From positions 3,052,501-3,116,500 of the forward strand of contig NZ_CP034447.1 in NCBI RefSeq assembly GCF_003952485.1: a DNA stretch of 64,000 bases, given 5' to 3'. The notes under the pieces were generated by a model. It did no database searches, was not told where the DNA came from, and was given only the letters and a program-made list of their open reading frames with translations. Shown here piece after piece: positions 25,067-33,783 of the stretch. The translations under genes and the position numbers were made by a program. Within the stretch, counting starts at the first letter, position 1; each line of letters begins with the position of its first letter. This stretch comes from Mesorhizobium sp. M1E.F.Ca.ET.045.02.1.1. Its GTDB lineage: Bacteria; Pseudomonadota; Alphaproteobacteria; Rhizobiales; Rhizobiaceae.

Positions 25067-25728
25067 AAATCCTGGTGGCCGAAGACGAACCACGCATTGC
25101 GACCGACATCGCGGCGGTCTTGAAGGCGTCGGGCATGGCCGTCGATATTGTGGGTGATGGCGAAGCGGCCTGGTTTGCAGGCGATGTCGAGAGCTATGAT
25201 GCAGCGATCCTCGATCTGGGATTGCCGAAACTCGACGGTCTCACGGTGCTGAAGCGCTGGCGCGCCAATGGCCGCCGCTTTCCAGTTCTGATCCTGACGG
25301 CGAGGGGCCTGTGGACCGAGCGTGTCGAAGGCATCAACGCCGGCGCCGACGACTACCTTCCGAAGCCCTTTGAAATGGAGGAACTGCTGGCGCGGCTGCG
25401 CGCCATTCTGCGCCGTTCAAGCGGGCAGGCGGCGCCTGTCCTGCAATCGGGCCCCTTGCTGCTCGACACGCGCCAGATGCGCATTTCGCTCCGCGGCGCT
25501 CCAGTGGCACTTTCGCCGCTGGAATACCGCTTGCTGGCGTTTCTGATGCATCATGCCGGCCGCGTGGTCCCGCCAACCGAACTTGCGGAACATCTGTATA
25601 GTTCAGGCAATGAACGCGATCCGAACACGATCGAGGTCATCGTCGCGCGTCTGCGGCGCAAACTCGGTAATGACATCATCGAGACGCGACGCGGGTTCGG
25701 ATATCTCGTGCCTGACGGGCCTGGCTGA
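25063..25728 (+). CDS. OmpR/PhoP-family response regulator
   Basis: 221 residues: receiver domain (1-115) with acidic pocket EDE at 7-9, phosphoacceptor D51 (AILDLGLPKLDG), T/K positions in LTARG and PKPFEMEELLARL, then a winged-helix DNA-binding domain (ALSPLEYRLLAFLMHHAGRVVPPTELAEHLY to RRGFGYLVP). It is in an operon with the PepSY-like gene and the kinase. Likely targets are the convergent flavin operon or other envelope genes, by inference only. Confidence 0.93.
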   Translation: MKILVAEDEPRIATDIAAVLKASGMAVDIVGDGEAAWFAGDVESYDAAILDLGLPKLDGLTVLKRWRANGRRFPVLILTARGLWTERVEGINAGADDYLPKPFEMEELLARLRAILRRSSGQAAPVLQSGPLLLDTRQMRISLRGAPVALSPLEYRLLAFLMHHAGRVVPPTELAEHLYSSGNERDPNTIEVIVARLRRKLGNDIIETRRGFGYLVPDGPG

Positions 25729-27068
25729 TGGGCAATTCGATCCGTTTCAGACTTTGGTCGGCGGCGGCCGTATCGATTATCATTGCTCTGGCCATCGCCG
25801 GCGTTGGCCTGCGTTATCTGTTTGAACTGAACGTCGAGCGGCGGGTCGTCAGTGAGCTGACCGTCGACCTCAATGAACTGATCGGCGCGACGAGTTTCGC
25901 AGCCGACGGCCGGCTGTCGGTCGAAGCGGCGCTGGCCGACCAGCGTTTTGCCAGCCCGTTGTCCGGCCACTACTGGCAGGTGGAAGATCTGGCCACGCAT
26001 AGCCTCGTGCGATCGCGCTCCCTGTGGGATGCGACGCTGACCTTGCCGGAAAAGGTGGCCAATGGCGAGCTGAGAAAGGAAGAGCTCAAGGGGCCCGGCG
26101 GAGAGCTCACCGTCGCCGTCGTGCGCACGATCACCGATGCCGACGGGCGGGCCTTTCGCGCCATCGTGGCGGAAGACCATCGCAACGTCGAAGTGTCGGT
26201 GGGCGAGTATGTCCGCGATCTCGCGCCAGCGCTCACGATGCTCGCCTTCGCGCTGATGGGAGCGTTCTTCATCCAGATCACCGTTGGTTTGGCGCCGCTG
26301 GAAAGCCTGAGGGTTGCCGTCAAAAAGGTGATTGCGCAGCGGACGGCGCGGCTTGACGTGGCCGCGCCGAGCGAAGTCCAGCCATTGGCCGATGAAATCA
26401 ACCGCCTGCTCGACGCCCAGGAGAAAGCTCTCGCTCGCGCCCGCTCGCGCGCCACCGATCTCGCGCATGGCCTCAAGACACCCCTGCAGGTCCTGTCCGC
26501 CGATATCCGGACTTTACGCAAAAAGGGCGAGACCGGGCTTGCCGACGAAATCGAGAAGAGCGCGGGCGCAATTCGCCGCCACGTCGAGCGGGAGCTGGCA
26601 CGCGCCCGTCTGGCGCCTGGTGTTTCCGGCAAGGCCGCGTGCCTTGTCCGGGAGGTGGCGGCCGGCGTGATTGCCGTCGTCAAACGCACGCCAAGGGGCA
26701 AGCAGCTCTCATTCGTGGTCGATGCCGCTGAGGATTTCGTGGCGCCGGTCGACGAAGGCGACCTGTCGGAGATTCTCGGCAATCTGGTGGAAAACGCGAC
26801 GCGTTTCGCGAAATCCCTGGTTCATGTGAGCGCGTCCGCAAGAGCGGGCGAGGTCATAATCACCGTGGTCGATGATGGGCCGGGTATCCCCGAGGCCGCC
26901 CGGCATGCCGCCTTGTTGCGTGGCGTTCAGCTCGACAGCAAGGGCGGCGGCAGCGGCCTCGGCCTGGCGATCGTTTCGGATATCGTCGAAGCCTATGGAG
27001 GCCGCCTCGAAATGGCTAATGCCAACGCTGGTCTGGCGGTGACCATTTACCTGCCTCGGCATGGTTGA
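25728..27068 (+). CDS. Sensor histidine kinase
   Basis: 446 residues: an N-terminal membrane helix (about 7-30), a periplasmic sensor of about 140 residues, a second membrane helix (about 165-190), HAMP-like linker, dimerisation domain with H247 (ATDLAHGLKTPLQVL), and catalytic domain with N box (LGNLVENATRFAK), G1 (DDGPGIP) and G2 (GGGSGLGLAIV). It overlaps the regulator stop by 1 nt (TGATG). It ends 7 bp from the convergent flavin-reductase fusion gene. Confidence 0.93.
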   Translation: MGNSIRFRLWSAAAVSIIIALAIAGVGLRYLFELNVERRVVSELTVDLNELIGATSFAADGRLSVEAALADQRFASPLSGHYWQVEDLATHSLVRSRSLWDATLTLPEKVANGELRKEELKGPGGELTVAVVRTITDADGRAFRAIVAEDHRNVEVSVGEYVRDLAPALTMLAFALMGAFFIQITVGLAPLESLRVAVKKVIAQRTARLDVAAPSEVQPLADEINRLLDAQEKALARARSRATDLAHGLKTPLQVLSADIRTLRKKGETGLADEIEKSAGAIRRHVERELARARLAPGVSGKAACLVREVAAGVIAVVKRTPRGKQLSFVVDAAEDFVAPVDEGDLSEILGNLVENATRFAKSLVHVSASARAGEVIITVVDDGPGIPEAARHAALLRGVQLDSKGGGSGLGLAIVSDIVEAYGGRLEMANANAGLAVTIYLPRHG

Positions 27069-27075
27069 GCGGCGG

Positions 27076-28587
27076 TCAGGCAAATCCCGGGAAGTAGTCG
27101 ACCTTGATTCTGGAGCGGCGAACGCCCATGGCCAGGAGCTTCTGCCGCAGAGCCTTGACCATGGCCTGCGGGCCGGAGATGTAGAAGGTGCGTTCGAGAT
27201 AGTCGGGCATGGTGAGGCGCACCAGGCGGGCGTCGATATAACCGGGATACTGGCCGCGCAGCGCGCCCTTGGCCACGGCGTGGAACGTCCTTATGCCCAG
27301 CTCGCGCCTCGCCTCGCCGAGCACTTCCCGATAGGCGATGTCCTCCTGGCTCTCCGTCCCATAGAGAACGACGATGGGTCGCGCTTCCTTGCGATCGATG
27401 AGATAGCGCAGCATCGAGCGGAATGGCGTGATGCCGATGCCGCCGGCGAGGAATGCGATCTTGATGCCGGGATCGGACGGCAGCGTGAAATCGCCGGCCA
27501 ACTGCGAGGCGTGGATCGTGCCGCCCAGCTTCATGGTGCCCAGCGCCTGCTTGAAGGCGCTTGACCGCGGATAGAATTTGACGCCCAGCCGTACCGATTG
27601 CTCGGTAGGGGATGAAGCCACCGTGAAATAGCGCCGGTTGCCGCGGTTGTCGGACCTGTCGAGGCCAAGCGTCCACTCAAGGTACTGGCCCGCCCGGAAG
27701 GCGAGCTTTCGCTGCGACCTGAAGATGAAGTCGTAGCTATCGACGGCCGTTTGCTCGATGCGTTCCAAAGTCAGCACGAACCGGCCCTTCGGGCCCACGG
27801 CGTAGGCGAAGAGATTGCCCGCCAGAAGTGCGAGCTCGGGCGTGAAATAAAACGAGCCGATATGGATGTTGGGTGCGAACAGAAAGCCGACGATGGCGGC
27901 AAACGCGATACGCGGCCAGCGTGTTGTCGGAGCCGTCAGTGGTTCCGTCAGCATCACGAAGGCGAAGAACAGCAGCGGCGACGAGCTGAAAGTCTCCCGA
28001 AGAGCGCTGCCATACTGGGACGGGCCGGTCGTGGCCAGTATCGTGACCAGCGCCACCCCAAAGAATGCGGCCACGAGATCGAGCCGGCGTAGCTTGCGCA
28101 CCAGGAGAACGCCGCCCACGAGCACAAAGGGAAGCAGCCAGGCATTGCCTCCGACCCACCATGTGGCCGGTCGATCGAGCAAGAGCGCGGTCAAAGCAAC
28201 GCCCAGCGCGGCCGGATTGAACAGATGTTTCCTGCCGACGGCCAGGATGTATTTCGAGGAAATCGCCCAGACCGACGCGAATGCCACGGCGCCGATGCCC
28301 TTGAAGTCGGTGGCGGCAACCGGATCGAGGATGAGCGCCAGGATCATCGCGGTGATGTAGACAGACTCGCTGTTGGCGGGAACTTCGAAGATGCGTGCAA
28401 AAACCCTGTTGGCGATCCAGCCGGCGGCCAGCACCAAACCGGTCGTAAAGGCGAGTTCGACCGGATCATGCGGCACCAGCCCTGCGGCGCTCAACACCAA
28501 GGCGGCGCCCAGCAGCGTCATCAGGTAGTAGAGAACCAGCCGATACATGGTCAGGTGGTCCAGAAGTCGATCCACGGTCTTGATCAT
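27076..28587 (-). CDS. RnfD/NqrB-like membrane domain fused to FAD/NAD oxidoreductase
   Basis: 503 residues. The first ~290 are about ten membrane helices resembling NqrB/RnfD (AMILALILDPVA, SSKYILAVGRKHLFNPAALGVAL, FVMLTEPLTAPTTRWPRI). The rest is a ferredoxin-NADP reductase-like module: FAD motif RRYFTVASSPTE, NAD site AFLAGGIGITPFRSMLRY, and C-terminal FYISGPQAMV. The usual S-G-A-T flavinylation motif of RnfD is not visible. It likely passes electrons between cytoplasmic NAD(P)H and a membrane or periplasmic flavin carrier. It overlaps apbE by 4 nt. Confidence 0.88.
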   Translation of the reverse strand: MIKTVDRLLDHLTMYRLVLYYLMTLLGAALVLSAAGLVPHDPVELAFTTGLVLAAGWIANRVFARIFEVPANSESVYITAMILALILDPVAATDFKGIGAVAFASVWAISSKYILAVGRKHLFNPAALGVALTALLLDRPATWWVGGNAWLLPFVLVGGVLLVRKLRRLDLVAAFFGVALVTILATTGPSQYGSALRETFSSSPLLFFAFVMLTEPLTAPTTRWPRIAFAAIVGFLFAPNIHIGSFYFTPELALLAGNLFAYAVGPKGRFVLTLERIEQTAVDSYDFIFRSQRKLAFRAGQYLEWTLGLDRSDNRGNRRYFTVASSPTEQSVRLGVKFYPRSSAFKQALGTMKLGGTIHASQLAGDFTLPSDPGIKIAFLAGGIGITPFRSMLRYLIDRKEARPIVVLYGTESQEDIAYREVLGEARRELGIRTFHAVAKGALRGQYPGYIDARLVRLTMPDYLERTFYISGPQAMVKALRQKLLAMGVRRSRIKVDYFPGFA

Positions 28588-29324
28588 GGTTGGCAGAATG
28601 CTCCAAAGCCGCTTGTCGGCGTGGCACGCCGGTTGCTGTCGACAAGATATCCCTCGAGGCCCTCGGCCTGCTCGAGAAAGAGGATGCCATTCCGGCCCAT
28701 GGCGAAAGCGGCGGTGGCGAAGCGGTCGGCCTCGAGCACATCCAGGCCGATGACCGTAACGCTGACGATATCCGTGATCGGATCACGGCCCGCCCGTGGA
28801 TTGTAGATATGCTGGCCCCGCGCATAGGTGCCGGAGGTAGCGACACCGCGTCCTCGCGGATAGATCACCTTGATGATCTCATCCGTATGGAACGGATTGC
28901 GGATGCCGACGCTCCAGTCCCGACCGGAAGCATTCCTGCCGCAGGACTGGATGTCGCCGCCCGCCTCGATGAAGAAGTCGCTCACGCCGGCCTGGCGGAC
29001 GATTTCGGCCGCATTGCGGATGGCCCAGCCCTTGACGATGCCGGAGGGGTCGAGCGCGCCGTCGGGTCTATGGATGTCGAAATAGCCGTCCGTCTGCCTT
29101 CTGGTTTGCTCCGCGATCTTCATCACGTCCAGCATTTGGCCGCTCCAGTCGCGGACCGGAATGTCGCCCCGATTGATGGCTGAGATCTCGCTATCCGTCC
29201 GATAGGTGCTGAAACGCCGGTCGACGTCGTCGAAATAGTCGAAAACCCTCTCGACAAGGTCGTCGGCCGAGCCGCCGATGTCGATGGTGATGGGCATGCC
29301 CATCAATATTCTCGTTTCGCGCAT
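28584..29324 (-). CDS. apbE: FAD:protein FMN transferase (ApbE family)
   Basis: 246 residues. ApbE covalently attaches FMN to a Thr of S/D-G-A-T/S motifs in exported domains. Motifs: an early MGMPITIDI, SAINR, the DPSGIVKGWAI segment, the EAGGDIQ metal/FAD site, and VIGLDVLEADRFATAAFAMG. No clear signal peptide is present, so it may act in the cytoplasm or the start may be upstream. Its likely substrate is the next gene's product, which carries SGATLTS. Confidence 0.9.
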   Translation of the reverse strand: MRETRILMGMPITIDIGGSADDLVERVFDYFDDVDRRFSTYRTDSEISAINRGDIPVRDWSGQMLDVMKIAEQTRRQTDGYFDIHRPDGALDPSGIVKGWAIRNAAEIVRQAGVSDFFIEAGGDIQSCGRNASGRDWSVGIRNPFHTDEIIKVIYPRGRGVATSGTYARGQHIYNPRAGRDPITDIVSVTVIGLDVLEADRFATAAFAMGRNGILFLEQAEGLEGYLVDSNRRATPTSGFGAFCQP

Positions 29325-29329
29325 GAAAT

Positions 29330-30115
29330 TTACGACGACGCCTTCTTGAGCGCGCCGCCAAGCGATTGGATGAAGGCCCTGCTGGTCAGCGTGGCGCCCG
29401 AAATGATGTCGACATCCGCACTTTGCGCGCTGATCGCCTCGTCGCGCAGCATCGGCAACGCCTGCCGATTGATGTTGACGGAGGTGCGGCGGTCGTTCGG
29501 GTATCTCAATATCTTGAGCGCCGTCAGGCGGCCTCCCTGAACAAGCGCCTGAAGCTGGATGATGCCGTAATATGCGTCGGCCGCGGGACCGGTGTAGACC
29601 CCGTCGGCATAGCCGTGGGCGGCGAGCTTCATGCCTGTACGGATCACGTATGCCGGCGCTTGCGGATCTGCCGGTCGCGGCTGCGGAATTGGAATATAGA
29701 CGGCAGGCGTCACAGAGAACGACCGTGCTTCCGGTTGAGCGACACTTGCGGCTGCTGGCGCGGGGTTTCGCTTCGGCGGCGAAGGCGGCAGCTTTGGGAC
29801 CTGCGGCGGGCTGGCGGCAACTGCCGGCTTCGGAGCTGCAGCCGATATCGTCGCCGCTGTGTCCGTTCCGGCATCGACGGGCGTCTCTGGGGCTGGCTCC
29901 CGCCGCAGGTTCTGGGGAACCCTGGGCAGGCGCGTTGCCGATGCAACCGGATCGGCTGGCGTCGGCAGGCCGACCGGCGGCAACATGCTTTGCTCCGCGG
30001 CATTGGCGGGGACGCCCATATCGATCAGGTCGTCAGCGGGGAGCTTGCCCGCCTGGCTCCAGACATAGGCTCCTGACGACGCGATCACGAAGAGCGACAA
30101 GGCGGTCTTTTTCAT
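29330..30115 (-). CDS. Exported FMN-binding domain protein (flavinylation substrate)
   Basis: 261 residues: a signal/anchor at the N-terminus (MKKTALSLFVIASSGAYVWS), a long Pro/Ala-rich linker (about 40-150), and an FMN-binding domain (about 165-261) ending in DIISGATLTSRAFIQSLGGAL, with SGATLTS at residues 239-245. This is the site where ApbE links FMN in NqrC/RnfG-type domains. ATG 30115 is preferred to the longer upstream frame, which reads as non-protein. It is first of the three-gene operon. Confidence 0.88.
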   Translation of the reverse strand: MKKTALSLFVIASSGAYVWSQAGKLPADDLIDMGVPANAAEQSMLPPVGLPTPADPVASATRLPRVPQNLRREPAPETPVDAGTDTAATISAAAPKPAVAASPPQVPKLPPSPPKRNPAPAAASVAQPEARSFSVTPAVYIPIPQPRPADPQAPAYVIRTGMKLAAHGYADGVYTGPAADAYYGIIQLQALVQGGRLTALKILRYPNDRRTSVNINRQALPMLRDEAISAQSADVDIISGATLTSRAFIQSLGGALKKASS

Positions 30116-30258
30116 AGGCAATGCATCCCAGGTTGAGGCGTGCAGCGGCCGAGCCGTTGCATGCGTGCTGGGGCAATATCTCACGAGCTAGCTGACAACT
30201 GGCTGTCAGCCGGCTTGATCGAGCCATGCCTCACCGAGTGAGCCGTTTGTTTGTGCGA

Positions 30259-30272
30259 TTGACCGTGATCAA
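30259..30272 (+). promoter_or_regulatory. FNR/FixK-type box upstream of microprotein B
   Basis: TTGACCGTGATCAA, one mismatch, centred 72 bp before ATG 30338. Confidence 0.7.
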
Positions 30273-30337
30273 GGCCAGCATGAATTGGCTCGGCAACTAT
30301 TTGGTCGGAACCGACGTCCAACCAAGGGGATCCGACC

Positions 30338-30508
30338 ATGACTTCCGACATCATCGCCATCTGGGCTGGGATACTCGGCCTTGCTTATCTTGCCGGCGCG
30401 GGACTCTATTTCGAAATAGCTTCCAGCGCGAAGCGCAGGCGGGCTTCGGCAAGCTATGGCTTCGGTCGGCATCGGCTTCAGCCGGTGAAGGTCAGGCACT
30501 CGCGCTAG
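30338..30508 (+). CDS. Single-span membrane microprotein B (56 aa), paralogue of A
   Basis: A 56-codon gene with ATG 30338, preceded by AAGGGG. It begins with one acidic residue (MTSD), then a hydrophobic helix (about 5-27: IIAIWAGILGLAYLAGAGLY) and a basic tail. Its first 39 residues align without gaps to the 39-aa protein at 2941-3060. A C-terminal extension (YGFGRHRLQPVKVRHSR) adds positive charge, and the TAG stop falls in the edge of a dispersed repeat. Function is unknown; the one-helix plus basic tail design suggests a partner subunit or regulator in the membrane. Confidence 0.75.
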   Translation: MTSDIIAIWAGILGLAYLAGAGLYFEIASSAKRRRASASYGFGRHRLQPVKVRHSR

Positions 30509-30571
30509 AGCAATTCCAGGAAAAGTGCGTAGCGGTTTTCCGTCCGGAATTGCGCAAAAACAAATACTTCT
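30505..30571 (+). repeat. Dispersed palindromic repeat, copy 1
   Basis: Contains CAATTCCAGGAAAAGTGCG, AGCGGTTTTCCGTC and CGGAATTGCGCAAAAAC. The ends (CAATTCC / GGAATTG) pair as a palindrome. Related copies are at 45711-45813, 48128-48199 and 57396-57476. Confidence 0.8.
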
Positions 30572-30661
30572 AGGACAGTCGGCATGCCAATTGGCGTTTC
30601 TTGTTGCCGGGCAGTCAGCTAGTCTGTTCCTGTTGCATTTTTTGGAGAAGCCGGGATTGCC

Positions 30662-31645
30662 ATGAAGGCAATGGTGCTGGAGAAGCGCGGCACGCCTTTG
30701 AAGCTTTTCGATCGCCCCGATCCCACGCCGGGACCGGGCGAGATCAGGCTCAAGGTGGAGGCATGCGCGGTCTGTCGAACCGATCTGCATGTCGTGGACG
30801 GTGACTTGCCGAGACCAAAGCTGCCGCTTGTGCCGGGTCACGAAATCGTCGGTATCGTCGATCTTGTCGGTGAAGGCGTATCGCGGTCCCGGCTTGGGCA
30901 GAGGGTGGGTGTTCCCTGGCTCGGGCATACATGCGGGCACTGTCCCTATTGCACCTCCGGCGCCGAAAATCTCTGCGACGAGCCTCTCTTCACCGGCTAT
31001 ACGCGGGATGGCGGCTTCGCAAGCCATGTCGTTGCCGACGAGCGTTTCGCGTTCGAACTCGACGCCGCTGCCGATCCGGTCGCGTTGGCGCCGTTGCTGT
31101 GCGCGGGCCTGATCGGCTGGCGCTGCCTCAGGAAGGCGGGCGACGGCAGGCGGCTCGGCATCTATGGCTTCGGCGCCGCCGCTCACATCATCACCCAGGT
31201 CGCGATCTGGCAGGGACGTGAAGTCCTTGCCTTCACGCGGCCTGGCGACATCCAGGCCCAGGAATTCGCGCGCTCGCTAGGCGTTGTCTGGGCAGGGGCG
31301 TCCGATGAGCTGCCACCCGTCGAGCTTGACGCCGCGATCATCTTCGCGCCTGTCGGCGAACTGGTGCCGGCCGCGTTGCGGGCCGTGCGCAAGGGCGGTC
31401 GCGTGGTCTGCGGCGGCATCCACATGAGCGACATTCCAGCAATGCCTTATAAGCTTCTCTGGGAAGAGAGAGAACTGGTGTCGGTCGCGAACCTTACCCG
31501 CCGTGACGCGGAGGAGTTCTTCCCGATTGCGCGGCGCGCGCGGGTGCGCACGCATACGAAGACATATCCGCTCGAGCAGGCCAACCAGGCGCTGGACGAT
31601 TTGCGGATGGGCAGATTGAGCGGGGCCGCGGTCCTGCAGCCGTAG
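30662..31645 (+). CDS. adhA: Zinc-dependent alcohol dehydrogenase
   Basis: 327 residues, MDR superfamily. Catalytic zinc ligands include C38 (ACAVCRTDLH) with G59-H60-E61; structural zinc Cys residues are C91, C94, C97 and C105 (CGHCPYCTSGAENLC). The Rossmann motif is shorter (GIYGFGAAAHI). It oxidises alcohols or reduces aldehydes with NAD(H), plausibly disposing of reductant at low oxygen. It starts 153 nt after microprotein B; no own box is seen. Confidence 0.9.
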   Translation: MKAMVLEKRGTPLKLFDRPDPTPGPGEIRLKVEACAVCRTDLHVVDGDLPRPKLPLVPGHEIVGIVDLVGEGVSRSRLGQRVGVPWLGHTCGHCPYCTSGAENLCDEPLFTGYTRDGGFASHVVADERFAFELDAAADPVALAPLLCAGLIGWRCLRKAGDGRRLGIYGFGAAAHIITQVAIWQGREVLAFTRPGDIQAQEFARSLGVVWAGASDELPPVELDAAIIFAPVGELVPAALRAVRKGGRVVCGGIHMSDIPAMPYKLLWEERELVSVANLTRRDAEEFFPIARRARVRTHTKTYPLEQANQALDDLRMGRLSGAAVLQP

Positions 31646-31657
31646 TCTCATCAGCGA

Positions 31658-32248
31658 CTACACGGCGCGCTCACCCAGGCTCTGCATTTGCTTCATCCAG
31701 CCCGCCCGCTTCGCATCGCTGGCGTTCGCGATCATGCCGAACAAAGTCTCGCGCACCGGCTTGATGCCGGCGAAGTTGAGGATGCTTCGCCGCATGCCGG
31801 CCAAGCCGTGGCCGAGGAACCAAAGCCTATAGACTGCCGCGGGCATTCCCATCGTCACCACCAGGCGCGCGGAGCGGCCGCGCAGCAAGGTTTTGGGGAG
31901 TCCGATGCCCTTGTCCGGATAGGCGAACGCGACCCCCGGCCGCATTACCTGCTCGAGAAATGCCTTGAGCATGGCCGGCATGGTTCCGAGCCAAAGCGGG
32001 AAGACAAAGACGATGTGCTGTGCCCAAATGACTGCCTCGGCAGCTTCCTTGAGGCTGTCGGGGACCACTCCGTGCTCGAATTCCTGCGTTGTTCGAAGCA
32101 GCGGGAACTCCAGCGCGGCGAGGTCGATCTTGCGCACGACATGGCCAGCCCGTTGCGCGCCTTCGGCATATGCCGCTGCCAACGCGCGGCAGAGCCGCTC
32201 GGGAGACGGGTCGGGATGGCCGATGACAATGAGTATGCGGCGTGACAT
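31658..32248 (-). CDS. Flavodoxin-fold NAD(P)H:quinone oxidoreductase
   Basis: 196 residues with the flavodoxin-like fold: phosphate loop IVIGHPDPSPERLCRALA, the FVFPLWLGTMPAMLKAFLEQVM segment typical of MdaB/KefF/NQO-like quinone reductases, and LVVTMGMPA. It is likely an FMN or FAD enzyme making two-electron quinone reductions. ATG 32248 (MSRRILIVIG) is chosen to start at the first strand. Confidence 0.85.
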   Translation of the reverse strand: MSRRILIVIGHPDPSPERLCRALAAAYAEGAQRAGHVVRKIDLAALEFPLLRTTQEFEHGVVPDSLKEAAEAVIWAQHIVFVFPLWLGTMPAMLKAFLEQVMRPGVAFAYPDKGIGLPKTLLRGRSARLVVTMGMPAAVYRLWFLGHGLAGMRRSILNFAGIKPVRETLFGMIANASDAKRAGWMKQMQSLGERAV

Positions 32249-32267
32249 CGCCTGAGTCCGACCCGCT

Positions 32268-32654
32268 TTACGGCTGTTCGACGCGAGCGACCTGATAGGT
32301 GTGCATGGCCCCATTGCGATTTATCGAGACATATTCGCCGGTCACGAAGCGCTCCTCGCCGAGATGAAACCCTACCTCGTCGTCACGGTCGCCCTCGGCG
32401 TAGTCGAAGAACCATTGTCCGCCCGGCTTGCGGCGCAACCGGCCGACAAGGTCGTCTTCGCCGGTGCGGAAGCGGCGGACACGACAGAAGGCCCGGTGTG
32501 TCTTCCACTCCTCGGCGTCGAGCCGCCCCTCGCTGGTGAGAGGCGCCAGCATGTCGTAGCCTTCTTCGTGGTCTCCTTCCGGATGGCCCTTCTCGCGCGC
32601 AAGAAGCAGTCGGATGTTCCTGAATTTCGGGGTGAGGTCGTGCAAAGTGGTCAT
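32268..32654 (-). CDS. Conserved hypothetical protein (128 aa)
   Basis: A soluble protein, rich in charged and aromatic residues: NIRLLLAREKGHPEGDHEEGYDMLAPLTSEGRLDAEEWKTHRAFCRVRRF, then GQWFFDYAEGDRDDEVGFHLGEERFVTGEYVSI. I believe related proteins occur in rhizobia with no named function. The FNR-type box 55 bp upstream supports a real gene. It lies 19 nt before the quinone reductase gene and may share its transcript. Confidence 0.72.
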   Translation of the reverse strand: MTTLHDLTPKFRNIRLLLAREKGHPEGDHEEGYDMLAPLTSEGRLDAEEWKTHRAFCRVRRFRTGEDDLVGRLRRKPGGQWFFDYAEGDRDDEVGFHLGEERFVTGEYVSINRNGAMHTYQVARVEQP

Positions 32655-32702
32655 GGGCGAACTCCTTCAAAGCCATTCCTATCGCAGCGACCGCGTGTGA
32701 CC

Positions 32703-32716
32703 TTGATCGGGGTCAA
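32703..32716 (-). promoter_or_regulatory. FNR/FixK-type box upstream of the 128-aa gene
   Basis: TTGATCGGGGTCAA, one mismatch, centred 55 bp from ATG 32654. Confidence 0.7.
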
Positions 32717-32828
32717 TTTGACCGACACGGGACAGGCGGTGCTCGAGGGGCTGCGCCTCCCCCGAGCACCGCACCATCTGTTGCGCTGCACGACAGTTGA
32801 CAATCCGCCGGATACCAACCGCTTTACA

Positions 32829-33575
32829 TCACCGTGCCATCAGCGCGAACACGCCCCAGCCCAGGTATTCGCGCGTGTACGCGGCGTAACGTCCGGGTTC
32901 AGAGGTCAGTTGGGCTCGAACATCTTTTGCGAAATCGTCGTCGGGATTCGTGTCGAGCCACCGGCGCATGGTGAGCCACTTGGCCGCCTCGTACCTGTCC
33001 CAGCCGTCCTGGTCCGCCAGAACCATTTCCACAACGTCGTAGTCGAGGTTGCCGAAAGACGCGAGAAGTCCTGGAAGCATGAGAAAGTCGGAGATCGAAC
33101 CGGCAAGGCATCCCTTGGCAACGTCTTCCGTGGGCGGCGACTGCAGCCAGTACGGCTCGCCGATGAGGATGATCCCTCCGGTGTAGAGGCTCTCAGCCAG
33201 AAGCTCGATGGTGCCGACGACTCCTCCGCCGATCCACGTGGCACCGAGACAGGCTGCTACACCGACCTTTTCGTCGGCCACATAGCCGGAAGCGTCGCCG
33301 TGGATGAACTCGACTCGATCGGCGACCCCGAGTTCTTCGGCGCGCAGCTTCGCTTGCTCGGTGAACAATCGGCTCTTGTCGATACCGGTGCCGCTAATCC
33401 CGTAATCGCGTGCCCAACTGCACAGCATCTCGCCTGAACCGCTGCCGAGGTCCAGCACACGGGTCTCTGGTTCAAGGCGCAACGCCGCGCCGAGAGTGGC
33501 GAGCTTTTCGGGCGTGAATGGGTTGTGGATGCGGTGAGCGCTTTCGGTGACGTTGAAGATCCGGGGGATGTCCAC
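32829..33575 (-). CDS. SAM-dependent methyltransferase
   Basis: 248 residues. Motif I is VLDLGSGSGEM (about residues 40-50), with an acidic GIDKSRLF and later GDASGYV. Class I methyltransferase fold. The substrate is unknown; the extra C-terminal helical part (WLTMRRWLDTNPDDDF, YTREYLGWGVFALM) resembles small-molecule methyltransferases. Upstream DNA is lower in GC than the neighbours and carries no box. Confidence 0.85.
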   Translation of the reverse strand: MDIPRIFNVTESAHRIHNPFTPEKLATLGAALRLEPETRVLDLGSGSGEMLCSWARDYGISGTGIDKSRLFTEQAKLRAEELGVADRVEFIHGDASGYVADEKVGVAACLGATWIGGGVVGTIELLAESLYTGGIILIGEPYWLQSPPTEDVAKGCLAGSISDFLMLPGLLASFGNLDYDVVEMVLADQDGWDRYEAAKWLTMRRWLDTNPDDDFAKDVRAQLTSEPGRYAAYTREYLGWGVFALMAR

Positions 33576-33756
33576 TGCGGAAACGCCTTTTCGTGTGTAA
33601 ATGGATCGGGTGGGTCACCAATGTACCCAATTTTATTGGCCGGGGTGGATTTCACCCGACCGACACGCAACTCACGAACTGGAGCACGTGCGGCAACCAT
33701 ATCTCGCGACTACCAGTGCGAGAAAGGCGGAAGGATTTTCGGTTCTAAGCAAACTA

Positions 33757-33774
33757 ACCGATTCCGAAATCGGT
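33757..33774. repeat. Short inverted repeat in a lower-GC gap
   Basis: ACCGATT-CCGA-AATCGGT lies 10 nt after the trxC stop on the minus strand. It may be a weak terminator of the DUF302-ATPase-trxC unit or an operator for the methyltransferase gene; neither can be decided here. Confidence 0.4.
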
Positions 33775-33783
33775 CAGTTTTGT

